From Nicotiana tabacum (lineage: Eukaryota > Streptophyta > Magnoliopsida > Solanales > Solanaceae): a stretch of 64,000 nucleotides of DNA. Within the stretch, counting starts at the first letter, position 1, and each line of letters opens with the position of its first letter. Positions 10,501 to 22,278 of this stretch are shown here, piece by piece. A program made the translations under genes and the position numbers. Where the stretch lies: contig NC_134102.1 of the NCBI RefSeq assembly GCF_000715075.1, forward strand, positions 49,671,348 to 49,735,347, written 5' to 3'. The notes under the pieces are model-generated. The model saw only the letters and a list, made by a program, of their open reading frames with translations, ran no database searches and was not told the origin of the DNA.

Positions 10501-13500
10501 TGTCACGACCCAAAATTTATTAAAGGTCGTGATGGCGCCGGACACCACTGTCAGGTAAGCCAACACTAAATACTTCATTTGGTTCTCGTTTACATATTTT
10601 GAAACCATATTTTTCCTTCCAATAAGCAGTAGAAGATGAAATTTATAGAGTAAATGATAATATATTTAACAAATTTCAATAAAAAACAACTCATAGTCAC
10701 CCGAAAACCCAGTGTCACAAGTGCATGAGCATTAACTAGGAATGTAAAATAAAATACAACATCTATCCGGAATACAAACTTGGACACGGGAAATATAAAT
10801 ACTCTGAAGGAGACTCTGCCGGCTGGGGGTCATAATGTGGAATGCAGATCACGTAAGTCCCCGTATGCATACACACCTCTGCTCTCTCAAGGCCACTAGT
10901 CACATATGTACCTGCACAAAAATAATGTGTAGCAAGTATAGCATGAGTACGTAAGCAACGTGTACCCAGTAAGTATCTAGCCTAACTCCAGAGAAGTAGT
11001 GACGAGGGGTCGACATCGATACTCACTAGTGGTCCAACAACATAAGGTATAATAAAGAGGTAGCAAGTATGAGGCAGAGTAAATAAATGAAATAAACAAG
11101 TATAAAACACGTGATACAAATCCCCCTCTTTCCGAGGAACTCAAGCTCTTCATTAGAAATTACCTCCTTAACCGGAGCATATGTATAGATATAGTGAATC
11201 TCATCAAGTAGCTTACCATAATTCAAATCTGGGAATTCACTAGATACACTAGCTTCTTGCTAAGTCTTACGCACGATTTCGTGGAGATATGATATAGGAA
11301 ATGCCGAGGCGTACGGCCCGATCCAACATAATAATAAAATTGTGCACTGCCGAGGGTCGAACGGCCCGAACCATATGATAAATCAATTAACCTGCCGAGG
11401 CGAATGACTCGCTCCCATGAGAGTGTGGTACATAAATCCTGCCGAGGCGAACGACCCGATCCCATAAGAAGTGAAATACATAATCCTGCCGAGGCGAACG
11501 GCCCGATCCCATTAGTATAAGAAGCTTTGATGGGTCCTTTACCCCACTCACGAATGGGTCCTTGACCCTACTCATGAATAAACGTGTGAGTTGTAATTTA
11601 TTTAATGAAAACGTTTCAATAAAATATATATACTGGAGCCATGCCGTAAGAGGAGGAATATTATCTGATGGCTAATCGTGAACCCGTGAAGTCTCTACAA
11701 TAGCAAGTCTAGTCTCAAATAAAAATTGTAAAGCAGAGGAATTCTTTTATTAAGCGGGAGACTACTCAAATAGTACACCTATAACATGATGTGAACCTAA
11801 GTCTACCCGGACAATAACATGAATGTAGCTATGGATGGGCTCTCGTCACCTCGCGCGTACGTAGTCCCCAAAACAAGTAGCACACCTCAAACATATCACC
11901 TAGGGGTAATTTTCCCCTCACAGAGTTAGACAGGAGACTTACCTCGCTCCGAAATTCCATAATCGGCTCCAAAGCCTCTCTAACACCTCAAATCAATGCC
12001 CGTCGCTCCAAACTAGTCAATTAAGATGCAACCCAATCAAAATGTACTCTAATACTCATAATTAATTAATTTATAACAATTTCCAACTCCGCTCGAAAAA
12101 TCGATAAAGCAGCCCTCGGGCCCACGTGCCCGGATTCCGAATATTTTCGAAGATAAACACTACCCATAGCATTACGAACTCCAATATATAATTTATTCTC
12201 AATTACATGCCCAAAATTGTGGTCAAAATCCAAAAATACCAATTTCTAGATTTTTCTTCAAAATTCCAAATTTCTACAAATTTTCATGTCTTAATCCATG
12301 TATAAACCTTGTATTTAACTCACAACTAGAAGAAATCACTTACTTCTTGATGATGATGGAACCCCCTCTCAAAATGCTCTCAAAAATCGCCTAAGTCCAA
12401 GTGGGAAATGAGAGAAATGAGCTAAGTCTCGGAATAAAAGCCCTTGGCTCCAGTCGCAGATGTCGCATTTGTGACGGGGGTTTCACAAATGCGAATAATC
12501 GCAAATGCGACCCTTGACAGAGTTGGCCTTCATCGCAAATGTGATATAGAGTTTGCAAATGCGAACTCTTCAGGCTTCGCAAAAGCGACCATATTGTCGC
12601 AAATACGATCCATTCCCTCAGCAGCCCAGGTTCGCAAATACGAACACTTCCTCACAAATGCGATGGTCGCATTTGAGACCAAAACATCGCAATTGCGATC
12701 ATACCAGAACCAGCAATCCAACTTCTTAACAAAACACTCCGAAGCCACTCCGAAACTCACCCGAGCCCCTGGGGATCCAAACCAAACACCCACACAAGTT
12801 TAAAAATATATCACGAACTTGCTCGAGACCTCAAATAACATCAACCAACGTCGAATTCATGAATCACACCCCATTTTAATCTTAATGAACTTTATAACTT
12901 CAAACTTCTACATTCGATGTCGGAACCTATCAAATCACGTCCGATTGATCTTAAATTTTGCACACAAGTCATAATTGATATTACGGACCTATTCCAACTT
13001 CCGGAATCGGAATCCGACCCCGATATCAAAAAGTCCACTCCCGGTCAAACTCCTCAAAAACCTTTAAATTCCAGCTTTCGCCAAATGACCTCAAAATGAC
13101 CTACAGACCCCCAAATCCACATCCGGACGTACTCCCAATACTAGAATCACCATACAGAGCTATTCTCAGGCTCGAAATCCCAAATGGATATCAATAATAT
13201 CGAAATGCACTTCAACCCAAATTTAGAAAATTTTTCCAAAATACCAACTTCCATAATAGGCGCTGAAACGCTCCGGGGTCATCCTAAACCCGATCCGGAC
13301 ATACGCCCAAGTCCAAAATCATCATACGAACCTGTGGGAACCTTCCAATCCCGATTCCGAGGTCGTTTACTCAAAAATCACACTTTAGTCAATTCCTCCA
13401 ACTTAAGGCTTTGGAAATTAGAATTTTCTTTCCAAGTCAACTCCGAACTTTCCGAAATTAAATTCCGACCACGCGCACAAGTCATAATACCTGAAGTGAA

Positions 13501-13566
13501 GCTGCTCAAGGCCTCAAATTGCCGAACGACGCGCTAGGGCTTAAAATGACCGGTCGGGTCGTTACA
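10501..13566 (-). repeat. 5' LTR of the LARD-like element, 3066 bp
   Basis: TGTCACGACCC at 10501 to GGTCGTTACA at 13566, followed by the duplication TTAGG. It carries GGATCGGGCC-type repeats (11300-11515), donor-like AGGTAAGT on the minus strand (about 11947) and a palindrome array (12452-12700). It lacks the long TA run and the nested solo LTR of its partner. The solo LTR at 15679 belongs to the same family in the opposite orientation. Confidence 0.85.
12452..12700. repeat. Palindrome array, paired-LTR copy
   Basis: Same set of TCGCAAATGCGA-like palindromes as 2637-2900, with several units differing by one base or lost. It preserves the empty target site of the solo LTR (CAATTGCGATCATACC near 12692). 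Confidence 0.8.
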
Positions 13567-14801
13567 TTAGGGATACTCATTTAATTATTCTCCTACTATT
13601 TAGGACTTTAATTTTCTATTCCTTCTAATTCTACAAGAAGTGCCTTTTCAAATCCATGTAGATTTAGTAGTATTAAATTTCATGAACTTTCAATTACCAC
13701 TAGGAAAATTTCCAAAACTTTGTACTCCTTATATGTTTAAGATGATCTTTTAAGAAAATTGTCGTCACTTTCAAACTCCATTTAGTTTTAGATTTAGGAT
13801 GGTTTTTCACTTTCTACCTCCACTTAAATTTAGAAGTATTAAATTTCAAACACAATTTATATTAGGAAAGTTTTCGACCACTTTGTAATTCCTTTTAGTT
13901 TTAGGAGGCTTTTTAAATAAAATTTTGACTCAATTAAATTTCAAGCACTTTCGTTTTATATGAGAAAAGTTTCAACCACTTTGTACTCATTTTAGGTTTA
14001 GATTAATTTTTTTATAAGCTATTAGGTAAAAAATAAGCACTTTGAACTCCTTTTTGTTTTAGGACTCTTTATTTTTACCTTACATAAATCTTTTCATGCT
14101 TCAATTATATATGTAATGCTTCTATAAAAGAAGCTTTACTATTCTATTGTTTTTATCATCAATACTTGCATAGTTTTACTTTAGGAAGTGTCAAAAAATT
14201 TGCAATGAACAAAATAGTCATTTAATTATTTTTTAAATATTTAGAACCTTAGTTATTTCTTAAATATTTAGGACTTCAAAATTAATTAAATTTTATGTAT
14301 TAAATTTTTTCCTATTCTAATTATGTACTATACCTTATTTGTAAAAGAAAATCACGTTTTCAGATTTAGAAGCTTAAAAACCATATATTACAAATTCATA
14401 TTAGGATAAGGCACGTAGGCCAAATGCCTTGAAATCATATTTTTAGTTTCGAACATCATTTTTAGGTTTAAGGGTCTTAATTATTATAGTTCTAAAACTT
14501 TAAAAGCGGGTAGGCACAAAATATATTTTCACATTTCAATCAAATGTTATTCCTATGATATTTTTGCATAGTGAAGCAAGTATTTGAACAAATTAAAGGA
14601 GGAACTACAAGAATAGATCAAATTCCTAAACATGGTTAGCACAATTATCATTTAAAACTTATATTTTTTGTTAATTCTTATATTATAACGTAAACACATC
14701 TTTTGAATAATACTTATGTCGTTTTTAAAAATTACCCTCATTAATACGAGGTAACGCTCAACGAACGTATAATAAGATGCAACACACGTACTTTACATCT
14801 A
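13567..14801. other. AT-rich flank, no gene
   Basis: It continues the DNA interrupted at 619 (joined by TTAGG). It contains many TTTAGGA and TTTTAGGTTTA motifs and no ORF of note. The last part, around 14745-14795, has ACACACGTACTTTAC, which looks like a decayed Helitron 3' end. I see no gene. Confidence 0.6.
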
Positions 14802-15293
14802 TCGATACTATATTAAAAGCATGAAACTCCTTAGTAAAATTTTATTCGCATTTTTTATTCTTTAAAACAACTTTCATATTAGAAAAAAGTTATAATTTAA
14901 GTAATATTCTATTATTTAAAATTTTAAAATCAAATATTTTTTTATTTATTATTATTTTATTTAACTATATAGAAACTCCTAATATTTAGAACTATACATC
15001 ACCAACAAATTTTCTTTCGCATATTTGACATAAAACTTTACTCTCCAGAATATTGTTATTACATATTTTTTATCTAACATTAAATGTACGTACAATATTT
15101 TACTCCTATGATTAATATTTTAGTAATTTACATGTATTTTTTTCCCACAATAATATACATGCATTCTTACTTTTAATATTCTTTATTTGCATCTACTTTA
15201 ATGTCCTCTACAATTTTATATAACTTGTTCTTTTACATAAATTTTAATTGATTGACGCGATAAACACGTGCAACGCACGTACCCTAAAGCTAG
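14802..15293 (+). mobile_element. Non-autonomous Helitron, 492 bp
   Basis: The 5' end is TCGATACTATATTAAAAGC, one or two changes from the plant Helitron start TCTCTACTA. The 3' end has a hairpin ACGTGC-AAC-GCACGT (15266-15280), then ACCCTAAAG and CTAG (15290-15293). It sits between A (14801) and T (15294), the Helitron target dinucleotide. It has no ORF, so it depends on an autonomous RepHel element elsewhere. It is a relative of 41185-41584. Confidence 0.75.
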
Positions 15294-15678
15294 TAATTAT
15301 TTAAAGCACGAAGGCCCTTAGCGAAATATCGTTCGCCTTTTTTACCCTTTAAAAATCGATTTTACATGGGATAAAATTTTAATTTAATTTACTTTCCTAA
15401 TATTTAGGACTTAAAATAGATTTTATGTTGGATGAAATTATAATTTAATTATTTTTCTAACTTTTAGGACTTTGAAATCAACTAAATTTTGGTTATTAAA
15501 TATTTCCTTATCTGCACCATATAAAAACTCTTAATATTATTTAAACTAAAATTGTCATAATCTGGTTCGAAAATAAGAGTTTACTACTCCTCTTTACAGT
15601 AGGAATGAGTGCTTTTACCAATATCAAAAGAATTAAGTTTTCAATTCTATGTTTACCGCTTACCTTAGATTTCACACA
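15294..15678 (+). repeat. Helitron-like 5' fragment
   Basis: It starts TAATTATTTAAAGCACGAAGG and continues with the shared block GCCCTTAGCGAAATATCGTTCG. It lies directly against the 3' end of the Helitron at 14802, which therefore inserted close to the 5' end of this related repeat. It is cut at 15679 by a solo LTR and resumes at 18567. Confidence 0.6.
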
Positions 15679-16554
15679 TGTAACGATACGACCGATCGTT
15701 TTGAGTTCTAGTGCGTCGTTCGGCGGTTTGAAGCCATGAGCAGCTTCACTTCAGGTATTATGACTTGTACGCGTGGTTGGAATTGAAATTTCGGAAGTTC
15801 AGAGTTGATTTGGAAAGAAAATTCTCATTTCGAAAGCTTTAAGTTGGAAGAATTGACTAAGATTAGATTTTAGAGTAAACGGCCTCGGAATCAGGATTTG
15901 AAGGTTCCAACAGGTTCGTATGATAATTTCAGACTTGAGTGTATGTTCGGATCGGGTTTTGGATACCCCGGGAGCGTTTCGGCACCTATTGTGGAAGTTA
16001 GCATTTTTGGAAGAATTTCATAAATTTGGGTTGAAGTGCATTTCAATATTATCGATGTCCGTTTGGAATTCAAAGTCTGAAAATAGCTCCGTATGATGAT
16101 TCTGGTATTGGAAACGCGCCCGGAAGTGGATTTGGAAGTCCGTAGGTCATTTTGGAGTCGTTTGGCGAAAGTTAGAAATTTGGAGATTTTTGAGAAGTTT
16201 GACCGGAAGTGGACGTTTTGATATCGGGGTCGGAATTCGATTCCGGAAGTTGGAGTAGGTCCGTAATATCAAAGATGATTTGTGTGCAAAATTTGAGGCC
16301 AATCGGACGTTATTTGACAGTTTCGACATCGAATGTAGAAGTTTGGAATTCTAATGTTCATTGAGCTTGAAATGGGGTGCAATTCATGAATTCGACGTTG
16401 TTTGATGTGATTTGAAGGCTCGACTAAGTTCGTAATGTGTTTTAGGACGTGCTGGTTTAATTGGTTGAGGTCCCGAGGGCCTCGGGTGGATTCCGGATGG
16501 TTAACGAATCGAGTTTGGACTTGGAAGAAAAGATGAGGCAGCCGATATCTAGTG

Positions 16555-16885
16555 TGATCGCACCTGCGCAATAAGGACCGTAGGTGCGAGCCACTGGTTG
16601 CAGGTACTGTTTGGGCGAAGCTGGGCAGTGACCGCAGGTGCGAAGGATTTTCCGCACCTGCGTGGTCGCAGATGCGGAGGTGCGTCGCAGGTGCGAGAGT
16701 GAGAGAAGAATCTGGGAGCGCAGGTGCGAGGGTATGTCCGCACCTGCGGAGGCGCAGATGCAGAAGGAAAGGCGCAGGTGCAGAGTCATGCTAGGCAGAC
16801 AGAATGCACATGTACGAGGTTTTGGCCGCACCTGCGAGACCGCAGATGCGACGAAGAGGCCGCAGGTGCGAAAGTCGGGCCGGGC
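16555..16885. repeat. Array of GCAGGTGCGA / TCGCACCTGC palindromes
   Basis: More than fifteen copies of CGCAGGTGCGAG-type units in both orientations, strongly GC-rich in an AT-rich setting. They end just upstream of CTTTTAAGCGGGG (about 16893), a possible weak TATA region. Motif and spacing differ from the array of the sister LTRs at 2637 and 12452, so the array has been replaced within one family. Confidence 0.85.
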
Positions 16886-17390
16886 AGAATGCTTTTAAGC
16901 GGGGTTTGGGTTTATTTCACCCATTTTTCATTTTGGTTGAGCGATTTTTGAGCTTTTGAAGAGGGGATTTCATCATATATTATGAGATAACTAACTCCCA
17001 CCTATTTTGAGTCAAATACATGATTTTTATGTGGATTCAAGCATGGAAATTTGGTAGAAATTTGGGATTTTGAAGAAAAACCTAGAAATTAGAATTTTTT
17101 GATTTTGACCACGAATTTGGGCATGGAATTGGGAATAAATTATATATTTGAGTTCGTGAGGTCATGGGTAATAGTTATCTTCGAAAAATTTCAGAATCCG
17201 GGCACGTGGGCTTGAGGGTGGTTTTTATCGACTTTTCGAACGGAGTTGGAAATTGTTATAAATTGGATTAAAATGAGTATTAGAGTACATATTTATGGAT
17301 TTGCTCATTTATTGACTAGTTTTGGAGCGTTGGGCATCGATTTGAGTTGATTGAATGGCTTGGGAGCCGGTTATGAAACTTCGGAGCGAG

Positions 17391-18157
17391 GTAAGTCTCC
17401 TTTCTAACCTTGTAAGAGGGAATTAACCCCATAGGTGAATTAAATAAATATTTGTACCTAATTGTGGGGGCTACGTACGTACGAGGTGACGAGAGTCCGT
17501 ACGTAGCTACTATTATTCTATTGTCCGGGTAGCTTAGGACCCGTATTATGCTATACTTGGAATGTTTGTGCCCTTACTCGCTAATATAATCACTTAGTCA
17601 TGATAGAAATTGATAAAAGAATTTGTATAAGGTTAAATTCACTTACTTGAAGGTTTGTATGATATACTTGACTGTAAATGAGAAACTTGTATTTTCTTGA
17701 AAATAATTATTATTTGTGGATCGGGCCGAGCGCCTCCGTAGTAAATAGATGCATCTATGGTTCGCGCCATTCGACCCTCTGGCAGTGCACAGTTTAAATA
17801 TTTATTGGATCGGGCCGTATGACCTCGGCATGATTTGCGCATGACTTAATTGATTGTTTTGGGAATTATTGATAATTGATATGGCCTCATTGGCCGGAGA
17901 TTTAAATTGTTAAAAGATGATGATGAATTTGGAAATCCCCAATTAACAAGAGAATTATTTACTTGTCTCATGTTATTGTGTTTACCGTTGCCTCATAAAA
18001 ATTTATAATTTTTCATATCATTGGTATATTGATTATAGCCCATAGTAAGTGTCCGAGTCGACCCCTCTTCACTACTTCTTCGAGGTTAGGTGAGATACTT
18101 ACTGGGTACACGTTGATTTACGTACTCATGCTACACTTGCTGCATATTTTTATGCAG
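17391..18157 (+). other. Possible intron inside the LTR
   Basis: Donor AG|GTAAGTCTC at 17391 and acceptor TTTTTATGCAG at 18157 bound a 767 bp AT-rich stretch. The same donor and acceptor occur at matching places in all the long LTR families of this window. Splicing is inferred from consensus and conservation only. Confidence 0.35.
17470..17507 (+). promoter_or_regulatory. Conserved LTR stem-loop, perfect 10 bp stem
   Basis: GCTACGTACG (17470-17479) pairs perfectly with CGTACGTAGC (17498-17507) around a loop containing GAGGTGACGAGA. The loop includes TGACG and the stem includes ACGT cores, which plant bZIP proteins can bind. It could therefore act as DNA or as RNA structure. Confidence 0.65.
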
Positions 18158-18566
18158 GTACACATATATTTAGCGGCCTCGTGGGCGCAGAGGCGCGATT
18201 ATGGCGGGAACTTAGGTGAGCTGCATTCTATATGATGCTCCACAGCCAACAGAGTCTCCTTCAGAGTACTTATATTTTTTTCTGTCCAATTGTATTCCGG
18301 ATAATTATTGTATTTTATTTTTACATTCTTAGTAAATGCTCATGCACTCGTGACACCGGGTTCTGGGATGATTATGGGATTATTCAGTATTGAAATTTGC
18401 GAAAATATTATTATTTACTCTGTGAAGTTCTTCATTTATTATTTAATTAAAGAAAATTTACAATTTCAGAAATATTAAAATGAGAATTTACTAATTATTG
18501 ATGTTGGCTTGCCTGACAGTAGTGTCCGACACCATCACGACCTTTCAAGGATTTTGGGTCGTGACA

Positions 18567-19412
<846 letters not shown>

Positions 19413-20144
19413 TGTAATGATCCAACCGGTCATTTTAACTTTTAGAACCCCGTTCCCTTAAATAAAACTCACCAAATTTGCTTTTACTGATTTATGACTT
19501 GCGGGGATGGTTGGTCCTAGATTTGGAAGTGTTCGGGTTGAAAACAGAACACTTAGTTCTTTAAATTGGCTTTAAAATGCCAAGTTTGACTTCGGTCAAC
19601 ACTTTTAGAAAACGACCCCGAAATCAGGATTTGATGGTCCCAATAGGTTCGTATGATGATTTCGGACTTGGGCGTATGTTCGAATCGGGTTTTGGATAAC
19701 CCGAGAGCGTTTTAACGCTTAATAGTAAAAATTAACTATTTGAAGGTTTAAATTTCTTTAAATTTGGTTTGGAGTAGGGTTTGGATTAATCGAGGTCCGT
19801 TTGAAATTCCGAGTTTGGGAATAGCTCCGTATGGTAATTTAAGACTTGCACGCAAAATTCGGTGTCATTCCGAGTAGTATAAGTATGTTTCGGTGCGTTC
19901 GGAGTAAGTTTGAAGAATTTAAAATTTCTAAGTTGAATCAATTTGGTTTGAGGTATGATTCTTAGTTTTGATGTTGTTTTACACGTTCCGAGTATTCGAG
20001 CAAGTCCATTTTATGATTTCAAACTTGTTGGTATGTTCGTGCGGGACCCCGGGGGCCCCGAGTGTTAACCAGACGAGGCTCGGACCAATTTTGAAATTTG
20101 AAGGAAGAACTGAAGCTTTCTGCTTCTGGTACGATCGTACTGCG

Positions 20145-20380
20145 CTTGGACAGCCGCAGGTGCAACCCTCGCATATGCGAGTTTTGTTCGCAGAAGCGGA
20201 AAAGGGAAGGGAAGGCCATCGCCGCAGATGCAGAATTTTGGCGCACCTGCGAACGCGCAGGTGCGAAGCAGTGTGCACAGATGCGACCTTGGTCCAGGCG
20301 AGTGAAACTCTCACCTGCGAGGAATTTCCGCAGGTTCGAAGCCGCATGTGCGGTCAATCCCTTCGCAGGTGCGAAAAATC
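20145..20380. repeat. Palindrome array, GCAGGTGCGA type
   Basis: Roughly ten short inverted repeats with cores CGCAGGTGCGA and CGCATATGCGAG, just upstream of the TATA-like TTAAAAAC. The paired LTR has the same array at 39118-39350 with small insertions and deletions. Confidence 0.8.
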
Positions 20381-20898
20381 TGCTTGGACAGAACCTTAAA
20401 AACGGATGAAGCTGAGTCCATTTTTGTCCATTTTTCTTCCATGTTTGGGCGATTTTAAAGCTTTTTGAGAGGAGATTTTAACTAGCAACTTGGAGGTAAG
20501 TTAATTCTACACACCTTGAGTTAAATACATAGATTATGGTCAGATTATAACTGGTAAATCATAGAAATCAAGGGTTTAGATGAAAAATCTAAATTTGTAT
20601 AAAAATGAGATTTTAACCACGAAAATGGTTATGGAATTGGATAGAAATTATATACTTGAGTTTTTGACATTTTGGGTAACGTTTTCATCCGAAAATTTCC
20701 AGAACCCGAGCACGTGTGACCGTGGTGAATTTTAGGAATTTTACCATTTTGGGTTGGATAATTAATTTAATAGTTTAAATTCGAATTATTGATCATGTAT
20801 TAATTATTTTGTATATCATTTGGATAGTTTCGGATTTTTCGGCATCGAATTGAGAATTTAACGCGACGTGGTGATCGGAAAGTGGACTTTAAGACAAG

Positions 20899-21687
20899 GT
20901 AAGTCTCTTGTCTAATCTTGTGAGGGAAACATTACCCCATAGGTGATTAAACTAACAATTGTTGCTAATTGTGGGGGCTACGTATGCACGAGGTGACGAG
21001 ATACGTAGCTACTATCTATGCTAAAGTCCGGGTAGTTTAGAACTCAAAGCATGAATTATGTGTGTAAATTGTATCCTTTATTTAATTAAATTATTTGAAA
21101 TATATTGTGAATTGTTAGGGAAAGATAGTAAAAGATGAAAATCTTATATACTTAATTTTCTGCTTAAATTAATTAATTGTTAAAAGAAATTATTCATCCT
21201 CTCGAATTGATCTATAATAAATATACTCTCCTTCCGGAGGTACATAAGAAAATATCCTCCTTTTTTGTGGAGCGAACCGAACACCTTGGCAGTATAAATG
21301 CATCTATGGATCGTGTCGCACGTCCCTCGGCAGTATACACGATACTCTGGATCGGGCCGTACGACCTCGGCATAAATTGTGCCTAATAATAATAATAATT
21401 ATACGATACCTTGGCATTTCAATTGCAGCTTGTGAATTTAATTAATAGATTGAAAATTATTGCATTTGAAAGAATTTAATTATTTCTTTTGGTTAAATAA
21501 AATTGTTGTTAACTCTGTGAATTATGTTGATTTAAATGCTTCTATTTTTATTTCAATTATTATTATTGACCCTTAGTGAGTGTCAAAGTCGACCATCTCG
21601 TCTCTACCTCTTCGAGATTAGGCTTGATACTTACTGGGTACACGTTGTTTACGTACTCATACTACACTTGCTGCACTTTTTGTGTAG
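20899..21687 (+). other. Possible intron inside the LTR
   Basis: A consensus donor AAG|GTAAGTCTC at 20899 and a pyrimidine-rich acceptor CTTTTTGTGTAG ending at 21687, with TTTATGCAG at the same place in the 3' LTR (ending 40665), bound 789 bp of AT-rich DNA between the promoter and the primer site. A second donor AGGTAAGTT lies 400 bp upstream at 20496. Conserved in all long LTR families here; splicing itself is inferred. Confidence 0.35.
20977..21009 (+). promoter_or_regulatory. Conserved LTR stem-loop
   Basis: GCTACGTAT (20977-20985) pairs with ATACGTAGC (21001-21009). Five bases are missing next to the right arm compared with the 3' LTR copy, yet pairing is still perfect. The loop keeps GAGGTGACGAG. 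Confidence 0.6.
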
Positions 21688-22090
21688 GACCTGAGACATG
21701 TGCTATAGTTGGACCTATCGGCGCACACCCTCGATATCCAGAGGCTTAGTGGTGAGCTGCCCTTTTAAGCCATTCTGCAGCAACCAGTGCCTCTTCCTAA
21801 AATTTTCGTTCTATCTATTTTATTTCAGACAGTATTTGGAATCTTTGTATCATCTACTAGATGCTCATACACTTGTGACACCAGGTCTTGGCACACACAC
21901 TAGTGGAATGTTTGGATTTGAATTTTTGTTCTTTGTTGTTTTAATTTACTAAATTCCTGCAAGTAAGAAGAGTTTAATTACTCAGTTAATTTTAAAAGAA
22001 TTGAATATGGGTTTAAATTACTAGTTGGCTCGCCTAGCTGTAGTGTTGGATGCCATCACGACCTATAGGTGAAATTGGGTCGTGACAACA

Positions 22091-22102
22091 TGGTATCAGA
22101 GC
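22091..22102 (+). promoter_or_regulatory. Primer-binding site, tRNA-Met type
   Basis: TGGTATCAGAGC, three bases after the LTR end (spacer ACA). It is intact and gives the plus orientation of the element. Confidence 0.95.
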
Positions 22103-22146
22103 ACTAGGTTCACGTAGGTCTCACAAGTTATGAGCAGACCTAATAG

Positions 22147-22197
22147 AGTCTTGCGGATCGGTACGGAGACGTTTGTACTTATCTTCGAGAGGCTATA
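22147..22197 (+). promoter_or_regulatory. Conserved retroelement leader block
   Basis: It lies between primer site and gag and differs at only a few positions from the blocks at 10391-10441 and 31548-31598 (both reverse). The core GCGGATCGGTACG...TTATCTTCGAGAGGC is shared by three elements whose neighbouring leader sequence has diverged. Confidence 0.65.
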
Positions 22198-22278
22198 GGG
22201 TGTTAGGAAACTACCTTTCTTTATATTCCATCATGCAATTGATGTAGTACTAAATATCTTTCTCTTATTCTCTCACAG

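Larger units (their letters stand above)
620..13566 (-). mobile_element. Non-autonomous (LARD-like) LTR-retrotransposon with 3 kb LTRs
   Basis: The element is bounded by TG...CA and flanked by a perfect 5 bp duplication TTAGG (615-619 and 13567-13571). A tRNA-Met type primer site at 10486-10497 reads TGGTATCAGAGC on the minus strand, so the sense strand is minus, the 5' LTR is 10501-13566 and the 3' LTR lies at 620-6329. The left LTR is enlarged by a nested solo LTR (2901-5467). The interior of about 4.15 kb has no usable ORF and only a faint RNase H trace near 10 kb. The LTRs are still alike (about 14 differences in the first 170 bases by eye), so the copy probably moved in trans when already defective. 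LTR motifs relate it to the chromoviruses at 19413 and 23456. Confidence 0.85.
15679..18566 (+). mobile_element. Solo LTR, 2.89 kb (family of the LARD-like element)
   Basis: It starts TGTAACGATACGACCGATCG and ends GGGTCGTGACA. The flanks are ACACA (15674-15678) and ACACC (18567-18571), a duplication with one mismatch. It matches the reverse complement of the 10501-13566 LTR from end to end. Internal signals in order: palindrome array 16555-16885, donor AGGTAAGTCTC at 17391, hairpin 17470-17507, GGATCGGGCC repeats 17716-17835, and acceptor TATGCAG at 18157. No interior is present, so it is a solo LTR. Confidence 0.85.
19413..22087 (+). repeat. 5' LTR of the plus-strand chromovirus, 2675 bp
   Basis: It pairs with 38460-41065. 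Signals in order: palindrome array (20145-20380), ACCTTAAAAACGG (about 20392, weak TATA), donor AGGTAAGTT (20496), donor AGGTAAGTCTC (20899), hairpin (20977-21009), GGATCGGGCC-type repeats (21270-21375), acceptor TTTTTGTGTAG (21687), and the terminal inverted motif CATCACGACCTATAGG...GGTCGTGACA. Confidence 0.92.

Noticed and set aside
16457..16951. Overlapping Cys/Arg-rich frames on both strands
   Set aside because: Low-complexity translation of the GCAGGTGCGA palindrome array; periodic residues follow the DNA repeat.
19968..20409. 143- and 122-codon frames over the array of the 5' LTR
   Set aside because: Same cause, palindrome array; the corresponding 3' LTR frames are of different length and frame.
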